Positions 28,315-37,342 of a stretch of 64,000 bases of DNA are shown one piece after another. Origin of the DNA: Rhodobacteraceae bacterium S2214. GTDB taxonomy: Bacteria; Pseudomonadota; Alphaproteobacteria; Rhodobacterales; Rhodobacteraceae. Under the pieces are notes generated by a model. That model saw nothing but the letters and a program-made list of their open reading frames with translations. It did no database searches and was not told where the DNA came from. Positions within the stretch are counted from its first letter, which is position 1. Each line of letters opens with the position of its first letter. Position numbers and translations under genes: made by a program. The stretch is taken from contig CP081161.1 in assembly GCA_025141675.1 (NCBI GenBank), positions 780,001 to 844,000 of the forward strand, read 5' to 3'.

Positions 28315-29073
28315 ATGCCAGAACAACATCGGGCCGATCTGGTTCTGTCATTCACGCGCGTCCGCACGGCGCTGGGCATTCTTGGCATGTGTTTGCCGCT
28401 TGTCCTAGTGCTGGGTGGTCTACTTGATCATCCGCGTATCGACGCTGAAACGGGCCGGATTGAACCTACGATCAGCGATTTCTACCACACGACCTACCGC
28501 GACATTTTTGTGGGGACGTTGTGCGCCATTGGCGTGTTCCTGATTTCCTACCGTGGGTATCGCCGTGAAGCAGGGGAATGGATCGACGATGATTGGTTGG
28601 CGACCACCGCAGGGATCGGGGCCTTTGGCGTCGCGTTCTTCCCGAACGAAGGGGGCGGGGTGACGGTGACCAGCATGACCCAGAACATGCTCGGCGCGGA
28701 ATTTACACCGATCATCCACTATCTGTCCGCGCTTGTTTTCTTTTCCAGTCTGGCTGCGTTCTGCTTCGTGAAATTTGCCCGCACCTGTTCGATGGGCCGC
28801 AGACGCGTCTACATCGCGTGCGGCTGGGGGATCGTTGCAGCACTTGTCCTGACGGCGGTTGCAGTCATCTTTAAGCGCTTTGTCGGGGGCGTCGGTCGGG
28901 AAATGGTCTTGGACTACAATCTGATCTTCTGGTTTGAAGCGATGGGCATCTGGGCTTTCGGGTTGTCATGGCTCACCAAAAGCAAGGCTGACCTCGCTTT
29001 GTTCAAACGCTTTGAAAAGCCTGCCGATGACCTACCGTCTCATAGTGGTTTGGACGAAGAACAAATCGGCTAA
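28315..29073 (+). CDS. Multi-pass membrane protein of unknown function
   Basis: 252 residues with about six hydrophobic segments, at ~res 20-40, 68-82, 92-105, 133-155, 165-185 and 205-222. A conserved-looking acidic loop PTISDFYHTTYRDIFVG lies before TM2, reminiscent of DUF998-like proteins. No catalytic motif is recognised. The start ATG at 28315 follows a GGGGGCAG stretch. Monocistronic between irr and a transposase-like gene. Confidence 0.75.
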   Translation: MPEQHRADLVLSFTRVRTALGILGMCLPLVLVLGGLLDHPRIDAETGRIEPTISDFYHTTYRDIFVGTLCAIGVFLISYRGYRREAGEWIDDDWLATTAGIGAFGVAFFPNEGGGVTVTSMTQNMLGAEFTPIIHYLSALVFFSSLAAFCFVKFARTCSMGRRRVYIACGWGIVAALVLTAVAVIFKRFVGGVGREMVLDYNLIFWFEAMGIWAFGLSWLTKSKADLALFKRFEKPADDLPSHSGLDEEQIG

Positions 29074-29131
29074 TACGGACAGTGCGACAGCGATTCAGAT
29101 TCTATTAACCAAGACATAGCTATCTTGGGGT

Positions 29132-29677
29132 ATGACCAGTTTCATTCATCCCGCGCTCGCCACAAATGCCACGTTTTTCACAGTGCGTCTGCAAGATCCG
29201 CAGTCGCGTCTGCTTGTTGATCAAGTGGATATCTTACGCCAATCCTTTCGGGTTTGCCGAAAATCGATGCCGTTTCAAATCATGGCTGCCGTGGTCTTAC
29301 CCGCGCGCCTACATATGATCTGGAGCTTGCCGGACAAGGACGACGATCATGCCGCGCGTTGGCGGATCGTCAAATCCACCTTTTCGCGGCATTGCCCTAA
29401 ACCGGACACCGCTGATCTATCCCCCGCGATGATCCGCCGTCGGGAAAAAGGCATCTGGCAGCGCAGTTTTTGGCAACACGATATTCGCGATCAATCCGAC
29501 TACGACCTGCACGAACACCTGATTATCCATGCGCCGGTGTCAGAAGGTCTGGTGCCGCGTCCCGGTGATTGGGCGTTGTCATCGCTCCATACGCGGGGGC
29601 AGGGTGTTAGGTTTGCACCGAAGGTCGCGATGCCTGCGACAACGATCTCAAGGCCAGTAGCAGACGCCTTATTCTAA
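29132..29677 (+). CDS. REP-associated tyrosine transposase-like protein, probably inactive
   Basis: 181 residues. The architecture follows RAYT proteins: ATNATFFTVRLQD near the start, LVDQVDILRQSFRVC, WRIVKSTFSRHC, GIWQRSFWQHDIRD and EGLVPRPGDWALSSL. Active relatives have a histidine pair in a PDHMHAIW-like motif and a Tyr in HxxYIHxNPV. Here these read PARLHMIW and LIIHAPV, so one catalytic His and the Tyr are lost. This points to a domesticated or dead enzyme. It overlaps the end of the convergent gene by 4 bp. Confidence 0.75.
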   Translation: MTSFIHPALATNATFFTVRLQDPQSRLLVDQVDILRQSFRVCRKSMPFQIMAAVVLPARLHMIWSLPDKDDDHAARWRIVKSTFSRHCPKPDTADLSPAMIRRREKGIWQRSFWQHDIRDQSDYDLHEHLIIHAPVSEGLVPRPGDWALSSLHTRGQGVRFAPKVAMPATTISRPVADALF

Positions 29678-30546
29678 AACCACTGACCCGGTTCCATCAG
29701 CCCAAGGTTCATCAACTGTGTCGATGACCATTCGAACGGTGTGGATGACCGCCATCTGAAATCCTGAATGGCATCGCGACTGCCGGGGTTCGATTTCAAT
29801 GCTTTTGCCGTGCGGAACGAGCAAACCGTTGCCGTTAGGTTGTTATGCCATGGGCAGGCGTAGGTGTTGAATTCCGGTATGTTAAAGGTGTGATCGCCCT
29901 GCAATTCCAAACCGGGACGGGCGCGGAACAGGCTGACGCGATCGATCCGGCGACGCACCCAAGGCACATGTTCCTCAAACCGCCACCGCAAACCACCAAA
30001 GAAATCCAGCTGGCGATCTTCGTATTCCTGACCGTTCCACCGGGCCAGCGCATAATAACCGGACGTGTCCATATACGCATTTTCCAACGAAACGGCGTTC
30101 GGCGATTCCGTCAAATCCCCTGCATAAAGATCGACCGTAAAGGTCAGGATCGTCTCGCGCCGTTCTTCGGCGTTAAAGGCCAGCATTTCGCCGACCGTGC
30201 GGTCTTCGGAAAACGGGTAGTGCAGATATTCGCCGTTATAACAGTAGTATAACCATTTGCCGGGGGCTGCTGCGATAACGCTATTCACCGCCGTTTCCAA
30301 CGCGCCGTCGTCTGACATATCGTGGCCGACCCAGTGGACGCAGTCGTCTAAACCGCCCAAGGGCGCGATTTCGTCGCTGGCAAAGACGACAAGCGATTGA
30401 AAACCGGCCCGCAGGTGGTGATCAATCGTCGATCTGATTTCGACGTTGTCTTCAACCATGATCAATCCGATAGGCCCCTTGGCAAGTGCGGCTTTGCCGG
30501 TGCGCAGGAAACTGGCTAAATCAGGATACGTCATGTCCGGGCCCAT
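29674..30546 (-). CDS. Glycosyltransferase-like protein (family 2-type), function unknown
   Basis: 290 residues from ATG 30546; ATG 30534 is an alternative. The start IGLIMVEDNVEIRSTIDHHLRAGFQSLVVF resembles the first beta-alpha unit of the DUF/GT2-like proteins of this family, and later GEMLAFNAEERRETILTF and DLYAGDL are present. There is no clear DxD motif and no membrane segment. The substrate is unknown. Divergent from miaB, convergent with the RAYT-like gene. Confidence 0.65.
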   Translation of the reverse strand: MGPDMTYPDLASFLRTGKAALAKGPIGLIMVEDNVEIRSTIDHHLRAGFQSLVVFASDEIAPLGGLDDCVHWVGHDMSDDGALETAVNSVIAAAPGKWLYYCYNGEYLHYPFSEDRTVGEMLAFNAEERRETILTFTVDLYAGDLTESPNAVSLENAYMDTSGYYALARWNGQEYEDRQLDFFGGLRWRFEEHVPWVRRRIDRVSLFRARPGLELQGDHTFNIPEFNTYACPWHNNLTATVCSFRTAKALKSNPGSRDAIQDFRWRSSTPFEWSSTQLMNLGLMEPGQWF

Positions 30547-30661
30547 GTATGGATCAACTACTGCTCTTACGTCTCTTTTGCCGTGAAGTTTGCCTGCATT
30601 GCAAGCGCGGGCGGTGCAGGGTAGGACAGCGACTGATTTCGCACTCGCTAGGATGTCACAG

Positions 30662-31990
30662 ATGTCAGACCGCACGCCCGCCCCGAAGAAGCTATATATC
30701 AAGACGTATGGATGTCAGATGAACGTCTATGACAGCGAACGCATGGCTGAAGCGCTGGGCGGCAAAGGGTATGTCGAAACCAAGTCACCCGAAGACGCAG
30801 ACATGATCCTGCTTAACACCTGCCACATCCGCGAAAAGGCGGCTGAAAAGGTGTATTCGGAACTTGGCCGTATGAAAGCGTTGAAAGATGAAAAGCCTGA
30901 TCTGAAATTTGGCGTAACCGGATGCGTGGCCCAAGCCGAAGGCGAAGAAATCATGCGCCGCCAGCCGATGGTCGATCTGGTCGTGGGGCCACAAAGCTAC
31001 CACCGGTTGCCTGCGATGGATGAAGCCGTGCAAGCGGGCAAAAAGGCGCTCGATACCGATTTCCCTGATGACGACAAATTCGAGACGCTGACAAAGCGGT
31101 CCAAGGCAAAGCGCGGACCAACCGCGTTTTTGACCGTTCAGGAAGGTTGCGACAAATTCTGCGCGTTCTGCGTTGTGCCCTATACACGAGGTGCCGAAGT
31201 GTCGCGCCCTGCGGATCGTATCATTCGTGAAGCCAACGAACTGGTGGAAAGCGGCGTGCGCGAAATCACGTTGCTTGGTCAGAACGTTAACGCATACCAC
31301 GGCCACGGCGGCGGCTTGGCGGGTCTGATTTGGGACTTGGACAAAGTCGACGGATTGGAACGCATCCGTTTTACGACGTCGCACCCGAACGACATGGATG
31401 ACGCGTTGATCGACGCGCACGGCACCTGTTCGAAACTGATGCCGTACCTGCATTTGCCCGTTCAGGCAGGGTCAGATCGCATTTTGAAGGCTATGAACCG
31501 CAAACACACAGCCGAAAGCTACATTCGGTTGATCGAACGCATCCGCGGCGCACGCCCAGATCTGTTGCTTTCGGGTGACTTTATCGTCGGTTTCCCGGGC
31601 GAGACTGATCAGGATTTTGAAGATACGATGTCTTTGATCCGCGAAGTCCACTACGGGCAGGCTTACTCATTTAAGTACTCTACCCGCCCCGGCACACCAG
31701 CGGCAGAAAAGCCTCAGCTGCCAGAAGACGTGATGAACGAACGTTTGCAACGCCTGCAAAGTTTGTTGCGCGAACAACAGGTTGAGACACAGGAAAGCAT
31801 GGTCGGTCGCGAAGTTTCGGTCCTGTTCGAAAAGGCGGGTCGTGAAGCGGGTCAGATGATCGGGAAATCCGAATATCTTCATGCCGTCTTCGCAGAAGCG
31901 CCCATGGACGTGATCGGTCAGGTTCGAAAAGTGAGAATCACCAGATCAGAAAGTAACTCTTTGGGCGGAATTTTGACGGACGCGCCATAA
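30662..31990 (+). CDS. miaB: tRNA-2-methylthio-N6-dimethylallyladenosine synthase
   Basis: 442 residues from ATG 30662 (AGGATG 9 nt upstream). The N-terminal UPF0004 domain has the cluster cysteines in [16 protein letters not shown] and GVTGCVAQ. The radical-SAM cluster motif is [16 protein letters not shown] (CxxxCxxC). A C-terminal TRAM domain (~res 375-440) binds tRNA. MiaB methylthiolates A37 of tRNAs reading U-starting codons. Monocistronic; first of the block that often leads to phoH-ybeY in proteobacteria. Confidence 0.95.
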   Translation: MSDRTPAPKKLYIKTYGCQMNVYDSERMAEALGGKGYVETKSPEDADMILLNTCHIREKAAEKVYSELGRMKALKDEKPDLKFGVTGCVAQAEGEEIMRRQPMVDLVVGPQSYHRLPAMDEAVQAGKKALDTDFPDDDKFETLTKRSKAKRGPTAFLTVQEGCDKFCAFCVVPYTRGAEVSRPADRIIREANELVESGVREITLLGQNVNAYHGHGGGLAGLIWDLDKVDGLERIRFTTSHPNDMDDALIDAHGTCSKLMPYLHLPVQAGSDRILKAMNRKHTAESYIRLIERIRGARPDLLLSGDFIVGFPGETDQDFEDTMSLIREVHYGQAYSFKYSTRPGTPAAEKPQLPEDVMNERLQRLQSLLREQQVETQESMVGREVSVLFEKAGREAGQMIGKSEYLHAVFAEAPMDVIGQVRKVRITRSESNSLGGILTDAP

Positions 31991-32176
31991 TTGGGGCGGC
32001 ATTTGTTGTTACGTTAACGTTAATGTTGGGTGTTAATAGTCACTGTTTCCGACGCGGACACAATATGTGGTTATTAGTTCTTTCAAAGTGACCCAATGCT
32101 GGTAGAACTATGTCCAATGTAAGGCGAGTAGACGGTAAAAGGTTCCGTCTTTGTTATAGAGACGCAAAACGAGGAT

Positions 32177-32785
32177 ATGGTCGTGGCGAAAAAGAATGTC
32201 ATAAAATCATCGCGTGCGGTGAGTGCAATTGCAACGGCGGCATCCTTGTCGTTGATGATGATTGCCGCTCCCGTATCCGCACAAGAAGTTGTCGCAGAAG
32301 CTGCGAACGGGACACGCACAATTGTTGGTGAAGAATACACGCCAACAATCTGGGTTGATCCGGATGGGTGTGAACACTGGGTGTTCGACGACGGCTTCGA
32401 AGGCTTCATGTCACCACACCGTAACCGTGACGGCAGCCCAGTTTGCCGCCGCCAAGAAGTCTGCGGTGTTGTGCCATCCGACACATTGTTCGCCAACGAC
32501 GAGCCTTGGATCCCTGAGGGCCGCAAGGCACAGCTGATGGATTACTTCGCGAACCTTGGCGTTTACGGTGTTCTGATCCACGGCCACACAGATGCAAACG
32601 CGTCAGACGAATACAACATGCGTCTTTCCCAGCGCCGCGCCGATATGGTTGCAGGCATTGCGCAAGACGCTGGTGTTAACGTTGTCGAATCCCGCGGGTT
32701 CGGTGAACGTCGCCCAGCACAGGCAGGTACATCTGCTGCTGCTTACGCCGCGAACCGTCGCGTCGAAATCATTTGTCTGAAGTAA
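32177..32785 (+). CDS. OmpA-family protein with an N-terminal WVDPDGCEHW module
   Basis: 202 residues; ATG 32177 or GTG 32183 (GAGGA just upstream). A signal peptide ends at PVSAQE. Residues ~55-95 form a short Cys-bearing module (IWVDPDGCEHWVFDDG, then SPVCRRQEVCG). The C-terminal OmpA-like domain has HGHTDANASDEYNMRLSQRR and AANRRVEI, the peptidoglycan-binding pattern. It would anchor to peptidoglycan from the periplasm or outer membrane. The following lipoprotein, 8 bp behind, carries the same N-terminal module. Confidence 0.85.
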   Translation: MVVAKKNVIKSSRAVSAIATAASLSLMMIAAPVSAQEVVAEAANGTRTIVGEEYTPTIWVDPDGCEHWVFDDGFEGFMSPHRNRDGSPVCRRQEVCGVVPSDTLFANDEPWIPEGRKAQLMDYFANLGVYGVLIHGHTDANASDEYNMRLSQRRADMVAGIAQDAGVNVVESRGFGERRPAQAGTSAAAYAANRRVEIICLK

Positions 32786-32793
32786 GGAGCAGT

Positions 32794-33129
32794 ATGATGA
32801 AAATGGTAAAAGTTTCCGCTCTGCTCGTTGCTAGCTTGTCCTTGTCAGGTTGCGTGGATTTGTTTGCAAGCCAGCTTGAAGGTGGCCAGCGTACAGGTCT
32901 GGAACGCACATTCGATGCGGGCCGTGACAGCAAATCCTTGTCCCAGCTTGTTGCTGGTATCTGGGTCGATCCAAACGGCTGTGATCACTGGATCATCGAC
33001 GATGGCGTCGAAGGTTACCTGTCAGAGCGTCTGACACCAGATGGGCGCCCTGTGTGTTCCGGTGTAGCGCCGCCTGCGACAGCGACTGGCCCGTTCCGTG
33101 AAGGTACAGACATTCCTGATCCGCTCTAA
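32794..33129 (+). CDS. Small lipoprotein sharing the WVDPxGCxHW module
   Basis: 111 residues from ATG 32794 with AAGGAG upstream. Lipobox LSLSGC at ~res 18. Residues ~56-88 read IWVDPNGCDHWIIDDGVEGY, then DGRPVC, matching the module of the OmpA protein before it, including both cysteines. The remainder is short and Pro/Thr-rich. The pair is co-transcribed and ends at a strong terminator. A joint envelope role is inferred. Confidence 0.8.
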   Translation: MMKMVKVSALLVASLSLSGCVDLFASQLEGGQRTGLERTFDAGRDSKSLSQLVAGIWVDPNGCDHWIIDDGVEGYLSERLTPDGRPVCSGVAPPATATGPFREGTDIPDPL

Positions 33130-33154
33130 ATTCGGGCATTTCAGATTTTCCTAA

Positions 33155-33184
33155 AAGGTCGCGGTTCATTCCGCGGCCTTTTTT
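33155..33184 (+). terminator. Rho-independent terminator of the ompA-lipoprotein operon
   Basis: AAGGTCGCGG (33155-33164) pairs with CCGCGGCCTT (33171-33180) and is followed by TTTT. It lies 26 bp behind the lipoprotein stop. Confidence 0.88.
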
Positions 33185-33283
33185 CATGTTTTAGACCCTT
33201 GTCGCATGCGGCACTTGCGCCTACCTGCGCATCTTGCAACGATACAAACACGAGTTTCAGAACCGCTTGATCAGGAGAGTTGA

Positions 33284-34312
33284 TTGACCCCTAGCGACCA
33301 GACCACGAACAACGATGTTCACACCGGTGATGATGTGTCTGAATCATTGCTCGCATTCCCTGATAATTACCTGCTGATTGACCTGTGTGGTGAATTTGAC
33401 CGCAATCTCGCGACCCTCGAAGATCGGCTATCTGTTCAGATTATCCGGCGTGGGAACGAACTTGCGGTGATCGGTGAAGAAGAACCGCGCAAGAATGCAA
33501 TTGATGTGCTGAAATCGCTATACGGGCGGCTTGAAGCGGGTAAATCGTTGGAAGACGGCGACATTGACCGCGAATTGCGGATGGGTCCGGCAGAGGTGCG
33601 CGGCGCAGAACCAGGTGATCAGAAAGAACTGTTCAAAGGCGTCAGCGGGGCACGCGTCGAAATCAAGACGCGTAAGAAATTGGTCGAACCACGTACAGAA
33701 GCGCAAAAGGCCTATGTGCGGTCATTGTTCGACAAGGAACTGGCCTTCGGGATCGGGCCTGCGGGGACAGGTAAAACCTACCTCGCCGTGGCGGTTGCCG
33801 TGAACATGTACATCAACGGCGAAGTGGACCGGATCATCCTATCGCGGCCAGCGGTCGAAGCGGGCGAAAAGCTTGGGTATCTACCCGGCGACATGAAAGA
33901 CAAAGTCGATCCGTACATGCAGCCGCTTTATGATGCGTTGAATGACTTCTTGCCGGGCAAACAAACCGCGAAGCTGATCGAAGAGAAACGGATCGAAATC
34001 GCACCTTTGGCGTTCATGCGGGGCCGGACGTTGTCGCGGGCATTTGTTGTGCTGGACGAAGCACAAAACGCGACGCCGATGCAGATGAAGATGTTCCTGA
34101 CCCGCTTGGGTGAAGGGTCACGGATGGTGATCACTGGTGACCGGACCCAGATCGATTTGCCGCGTGGGGTGACGTCTGGCTTGTGGGATGCCGAACGGCT
34201 ATTGAAAACAATCCCGAAGATCAGCTTCAACTACTTCACCTCAAAAGATGTCGTGCGCCACCCGCTGGTTGCAGCGATCATCGAAGCCTACGAAGCAGAC
34301 GATCCCAAGTGA
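33284..34312 (+). CDS. phoH: PhoH-like ATPase
   Basis: 342 residues. The start is TTG 33284, chosen because AGGAGAG lies 8 nt upstream and no ATG fits. PhoH domain: Walker A GPAGTGKTYLA (~res 165), SRPAVEAGEKLGYLPGD, Walker B FVVLDEAQNATP and TGDRTQIDLPRG. PhoH-type ATPases next to ybeY are linked to RNA processing. First gene of a phoH-ybeY-corC-lnt operon with short gaps. Confidence 0.93.
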   Translation: MTPSDQTTNNDVHTGDDVSESLLAFPDNYLLIDLCGEFDRNLATLEDRLSVQIIRRGNELAVIGEEEPRKNAIDVLKSLYGRLEAGKSLEDGDIDRELRMGPAEVRGAEPGDQKELFKGVSGARVEIKTRKKLVEPRTEAQKAYVRSLFDKELAFGIGPAGTGKTYLAVAVAVNMYINGEVDRIILSRPAVEAGEKLGYLPGDMKDKVDPYMQPLYDALNDFLPGKQTAKLIEEKRIEIAPLAFMRGRTLSRAFVVLDEAQNATPMQMKMFLTRLGEGSRMVITGDRTQIDLPRGVTSGLWDAERLLKTIPKISFNYFTSKDVVRHPLVAAIIEAYEADDPK

Positions 34313-34345
34313 ACCGGTTTTGCCGCGAAAATTCGAGGTACCGCT

Positions 34346-34834
34346 GTGACCGTTGATTGCATTATCGAAGATCCGCGCTGGGCGGATTTTGAAGCTGTGG
34401 CTGAATTGGCATCGAACGCGGCGCTTGCTCACTTGGGGCTCGATCCGTCCGCGTTTGAAATCAGCCTGCTTGCTTGCGACGATGCGCGTATCGCTGTGTT
34501 GAACGCAGACTTTCGTGAAAAGGCGAAACCCACGAACGTGCTCAGCTGGCCATCTGATGAACGCGCCGCTGAAGTGCAGGGTGAAATGCCAACGCTGCCG
34601 ACCTCGGGACCTGATAGTGAATTGGGCGATATCGCGATTGCCTATGACACCTGCGCGCGCGAAGCCGATGAACAGGAAAAGCCATTCAAGGACCACGTGA
34701 CCCATCTGATTGTTCACGGAACCCTACATCTTTTGGGTTTCGATCACGAAAATGAGCCGGATGCCGCCCTTATGGAAGGTTTAGAGACGGAAATCCTTGG
34801 CAATTTGGGGTTAGCTGACCCATATAGGGAATAA
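34346..34834 (+). CDS. ybeY: Endoribonuclease / rRNA maturation factor YbeY
   Basis: 162 residues from GTG 34346 (GAGGTA upstream). The zinc motif H-x3-H-x5-H is HLIVHGTLHLLGFDH (~res 120-134). PTNVLSWP and GDIAIAYDTC are also typical. YbeY acts in 16S rRNA 3' maturation and ribosome quality control. Between phoH and corC. Confidence 0.94.
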   Translation: MTVDCIIEDPRWADFEAVAELASNAALAHLGLDPSAFEISLLACDDARIAVLNADFREKAKPTNVLSWPSDERAAEVQGEMPTLPTSGPDSELGDIAIAYDTCAREADEQEKPFKDHVTHLIVHGTLHLLGFDHENEPDAALMEGLETEILGNLGLADPYRE

Positions 34835-34868
34835 CCCGCGTATTTGGGTGTGTTTAAGGCAAGGATGA

Positions 34869-35759
34869 ATGGGCGACACAACGGACGGCTCCTCTAACGC
34901 GGCGCAACGCGCGCTGGGTGAGGAAAGTGAAGAAATGAACCGCGGCTTTATTGGCCGTTTCTTTGATGCCTTTAGTGGTCCGGGCGATGCGCCTGCGTCA
35001 GACACGGACAAGCCGCATCTGATATATCCACAACCGGCCATGCCTGGGATGCGAAACCTGCGGTCCATGCGGGTCGAAGATGTCGCAATTCCGAAGTCGG
35101 ACATCGTGGCAGTACCAATCACGCATTCCCAAAGCGATCTGATGGACGTGTTCCGCGAAAGCGGCCTGACACGGTTGCCGGTCTTTGACGGCACCCTTGA
35201 TACGCCGCTTGGCAACGTGAACATGAAAGACTTCGCGCTGGCCTATGGTTTCCAACAGGATGCCGGTGCATTTGATCTTCGCAAAATCCTGCGGCCATTG
35301 TTGTTCGTGCCGCCATCCATGCCGTTGGGCGTGTTGCTGCAGAAGATGCAGCAGGAACGCAAACACATGGCATTGGTGATTGATGAATACGGCGGGACCG
35401 ACGGGCTTGTCACAATCGAAGACCTGATCGAACAGGTCGTTGGCGCGATTGAAGACGAACATGACCACGAGGAAGAAAAACAATGGGTGCAGGAAAGCCC
35501 CGGTGTTTATTCGGCTCTCGCCAAAACACAGCTTGAACCGTTTGAATCCGAGATCGGGATCGTTCTGACGGCCCACGACGAGATCGACGAAGAAGAAATC
35601 GACACGCTCGGCGGTTTGGTCTTTATGTTGTCCGGTCATGTACCAGCACGCGGTGAAATCGTAAGCCACCCCGACGGGATCGAATTCGAAGTTGTCGATG
35701 CAGACCCCCGCCGGATCAAACGGTTGCGCGTGCGATTGCCTGATGCCGTAGATGGCTAA
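34869..35759 (+). CDS. corC: CBS-domain protein of the CorC/HlyC family
   Basis: 296 residues. Two CBS domains lie at ~res 65-200 (MRVEDVAIPKSDIVAVP, ESGLTRLPVFDG, VIDEYGGTDGLVTIEDLIEQVVG). A C-terminal transporter-associated CorC_HlyC domain follows (IDTLGGLVFMLSGHVPARGE). No membrane segments. CorC proteins are linked to Mg/Co efflux in relatives. The stop overlaps the lnt start. Confidence 0.92.
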   Translation: MGDTTDGSSNAAQRALGEESEEMNRGFIGRFFDAFSGPGDAPASDTDKPHLIYPQPAMPGMRNLRSMRVEDVAIPKSDIVAVPITHSQSDLMDVFRESGLTRLPVFDGTLDTPLGNVNMKDFALAYGFQQDAGAFDLRKILRPLLFVPPSMPLGVLLQKMQQERKHMALVIDEYGGTDGLVTIEDLIEQVVGAIEDEHDHEEEKQWVQESPGVYSALAKTQLEPFESEIGIVLTAHDEIDEEEIDTLGGLVFMLSGHVPARGEIVSHPDGIEFEVVDADPRRIKRLRVRLPDAVDG

Positions 35760-37251
35760 CGCGATGGCGATGCGCTTTGCCGGTCTTGGCTGGCGGTTGC
35801 GCGGGCTTTGTCTTGCATTGATTGGTGTTTTGATCGGCCTTGGTCACGCGCCTTTCGATCTTTGGTTCATCAGCGTCGCCGCTCTTGCGGTGGCCTTTGT
35901 ACTAATGCGCAACGCGCCCGATGTACGGACAGCGCTTTGGCACGGCTGGGCGCTGGGCCTTGGCTATTTCGGCTTTTCATTGCGCTGGATCATCTCGCCG
36001 TTTCTGGTTCATGTGGAACGCGACGGCTGGATGGCGCCCTTTGCACTGATCCTGATGGCTGCAGGCTTTGCCTTGTTCTGGATGCTGGCGGCAGGGCTTA
36101 GTCGCAGGTTCTACCATGGCGGCATGATTAGCCTTGGTCTGTTGATCGTCGGGGTCGAAGCCTTGCGGTCCTTGATCCTGACCGGATTTCCGTGGGCGCT
36201 ACTCGGCCATGTTTTGCTTGAAGTTCCCATGGTGTCCGAACTTGCCGCACTCGGTGGTCCACATTTGCTATCGCTGACGGTTGTTTCGTTTGCGTTGAGT
36301 TGCGCCGCCTTTGGGACAGGTCGTATCACTGCCGGGACCGTTGGGCTGGGCGCAATCGTTCTGCTGGTCGTTGGTTTCAGCATCACCCGCTCCAACACCG
36401 CCCCGCGCGACAGCAGCACTATCGTCCGCCTCATCCAGCCAAACGCCCCGCAAGACGAAAAATGGGACATCGACAAGCGCCACATCTTCTTTGAACGGAT
36501 GATTGGATACACTGGCGAGGGCGACGTGCCTGATCTGATCGTATGGCCAGAAAGTTCAATACCGACGCTACTGAACTACGCGGATAGCGAACTCGAAGCG
36601 GTCGCAGATGCGGCGCGCGGTGCACCGTTGATTGTCGGTGTGAACAGGGCAGAAGGCGGTCTGTACCACAACAGTTTCATTCTGCTGGGGCGCGGCGGCG
36701 TGATTGACGCATTCTATGACAAACAGCACCTTGTGCCATTCGGCGAATATGTGCCCGGCGGTGATCTGCTACACGAATTGGGTGCTCAAGGGTTCGGGTC
36801 GTCCTACGGTGGTGGGTTCACCCCCGGACAAGGCCGCCGCACGATTGATGTGCCCGGCATCGGACCAATCCGGCCCCTGATCTGCTACGAAGGCATTTTT
36901 GCGGAAGAAGTCGGCGGAACGGACGTACGACCGCGCGCGCTCGTTCTCATCACCAATGATGCGTGGTTCGGCAAAGACGCAGGGCCTTTCCAACATCTCG
37001 CGCAGGCCCGTTTACGTGCGATTGAACAGGGTATCCCGATGATCCGCGTCGCAAACACAGGCGTCAGTGCGATGATTGATCCATACGGTCAGATCACGGC
37101 ATCAATCCCGATGAATACAAAAGGTTTCCTTGATGTCGCTCTCCCCCATGTCCGCCCGCCGACCCCTTACAGCAGATATGGCGACTATCCGGTCTTGGTG
37201 TTGCTTTTTGCCGCTTTGTGCGCCCTGACTTTGCGTCGCCGACAATTTTAG
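35752..37251 (+). CDS. lnt: Apolipoprotein N-acyltransferase
   Basis: 499 residues; ATG 35752 overlaps the corC stop. The N-terminal half holds about six membrane segments, then a nitrilase-type periplasmic domain with the Glu-Lys-Cys triad: VWPESSIPTL (Glu), FYDKQHLVPFGEYVP (Lys) and LICYEGIFAEE (Cys). A final membrane helix closes the protein. Lnt adds the third acyl chain to lipoproteins in the inner membrane. The several lipoproteins in this window would be its substrates. Confidence 0.95.
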   Translation: MANAMAMRFAGLGWRLRGLCLALIGVLIGLGHAPFDLWFISVAALAVAFVLMRNAPDVRTALWHGWALGLGYFGFSLRWIISPFLVHVERDGWMAPFALILMAAGFALFWMLAAGLSRRFYHGGMISLGLLIVGVEALRSLILTGFPWALLGHVLLEVPMVSELAALGGPHLLSLTVVSFALSCAAFGTGRITAGTVGLGAIVLLVVGFSITRSNTAPRDSSTIVRLIQPNAPQDEKWDIDKRHIFFERMIGYTGEGDVPDLIVWPESSIPTLLNYADSELEAVADAARGAPLIVGVNRAEGGLYHNSFILLGRGGVIDAFYDKQHLVPFGEYVPGGDLLHELGAQGFGSSYGGGFTPGQGRRTIDVPGIGPIRPLICYEGIFAEEVGGTDVRPRALVLITNDAWFGKDAGPFQHLAQARLRAIEQGIPMIRVANTGVSAMIDPYGQITASIPMNTKGFLDVALPHVRPPTPYSRYGDYPVLVLLFAALCALTLRRRQF

Positions 37252-37280
37252 TTGACCCTAGGGGGGGAGAGGCCTAGGTC
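37252..37280 (+). promoter_or_regulatory. Possible metK promoter
   Basis: TTGACC (37252-37257), 17 bp, then TAGGTC (37275-37280). The -35 is good and the -10 weak. A start near 37287 would place the riboswitch at the very 5' end of the transcript, which supports the call. Confidence 0.4.
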
Positions 37281-37290
37281 CAATGCTAGC

Positions 37291-37336
37291 CTGCCACAAC
37301 GGCTTCCTGACGTGGCAGATTGATTTAATGGAGCAC
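37291..37336 (+). promoter_or_regulatory. SAM/SAH riboswitch in front of metK
   Basis: Stem CTGCCAC (37291-37297) pairs with GTGGCAG (37312-37318) around the loop AACGGCTTCCTGAC. GCTTC in the loop (37302-37306) can pair with GGAGC (37330-37334) as a pseudoknot. GGAGC is also the metK ribosome site. This matches the SAM/SAH class known from Roseobacter-group metK leaders. Ligand binding would close the pseudoknot and block translation. Confidence 0.88.
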
Positions 37337-37342
37337 TACCTC

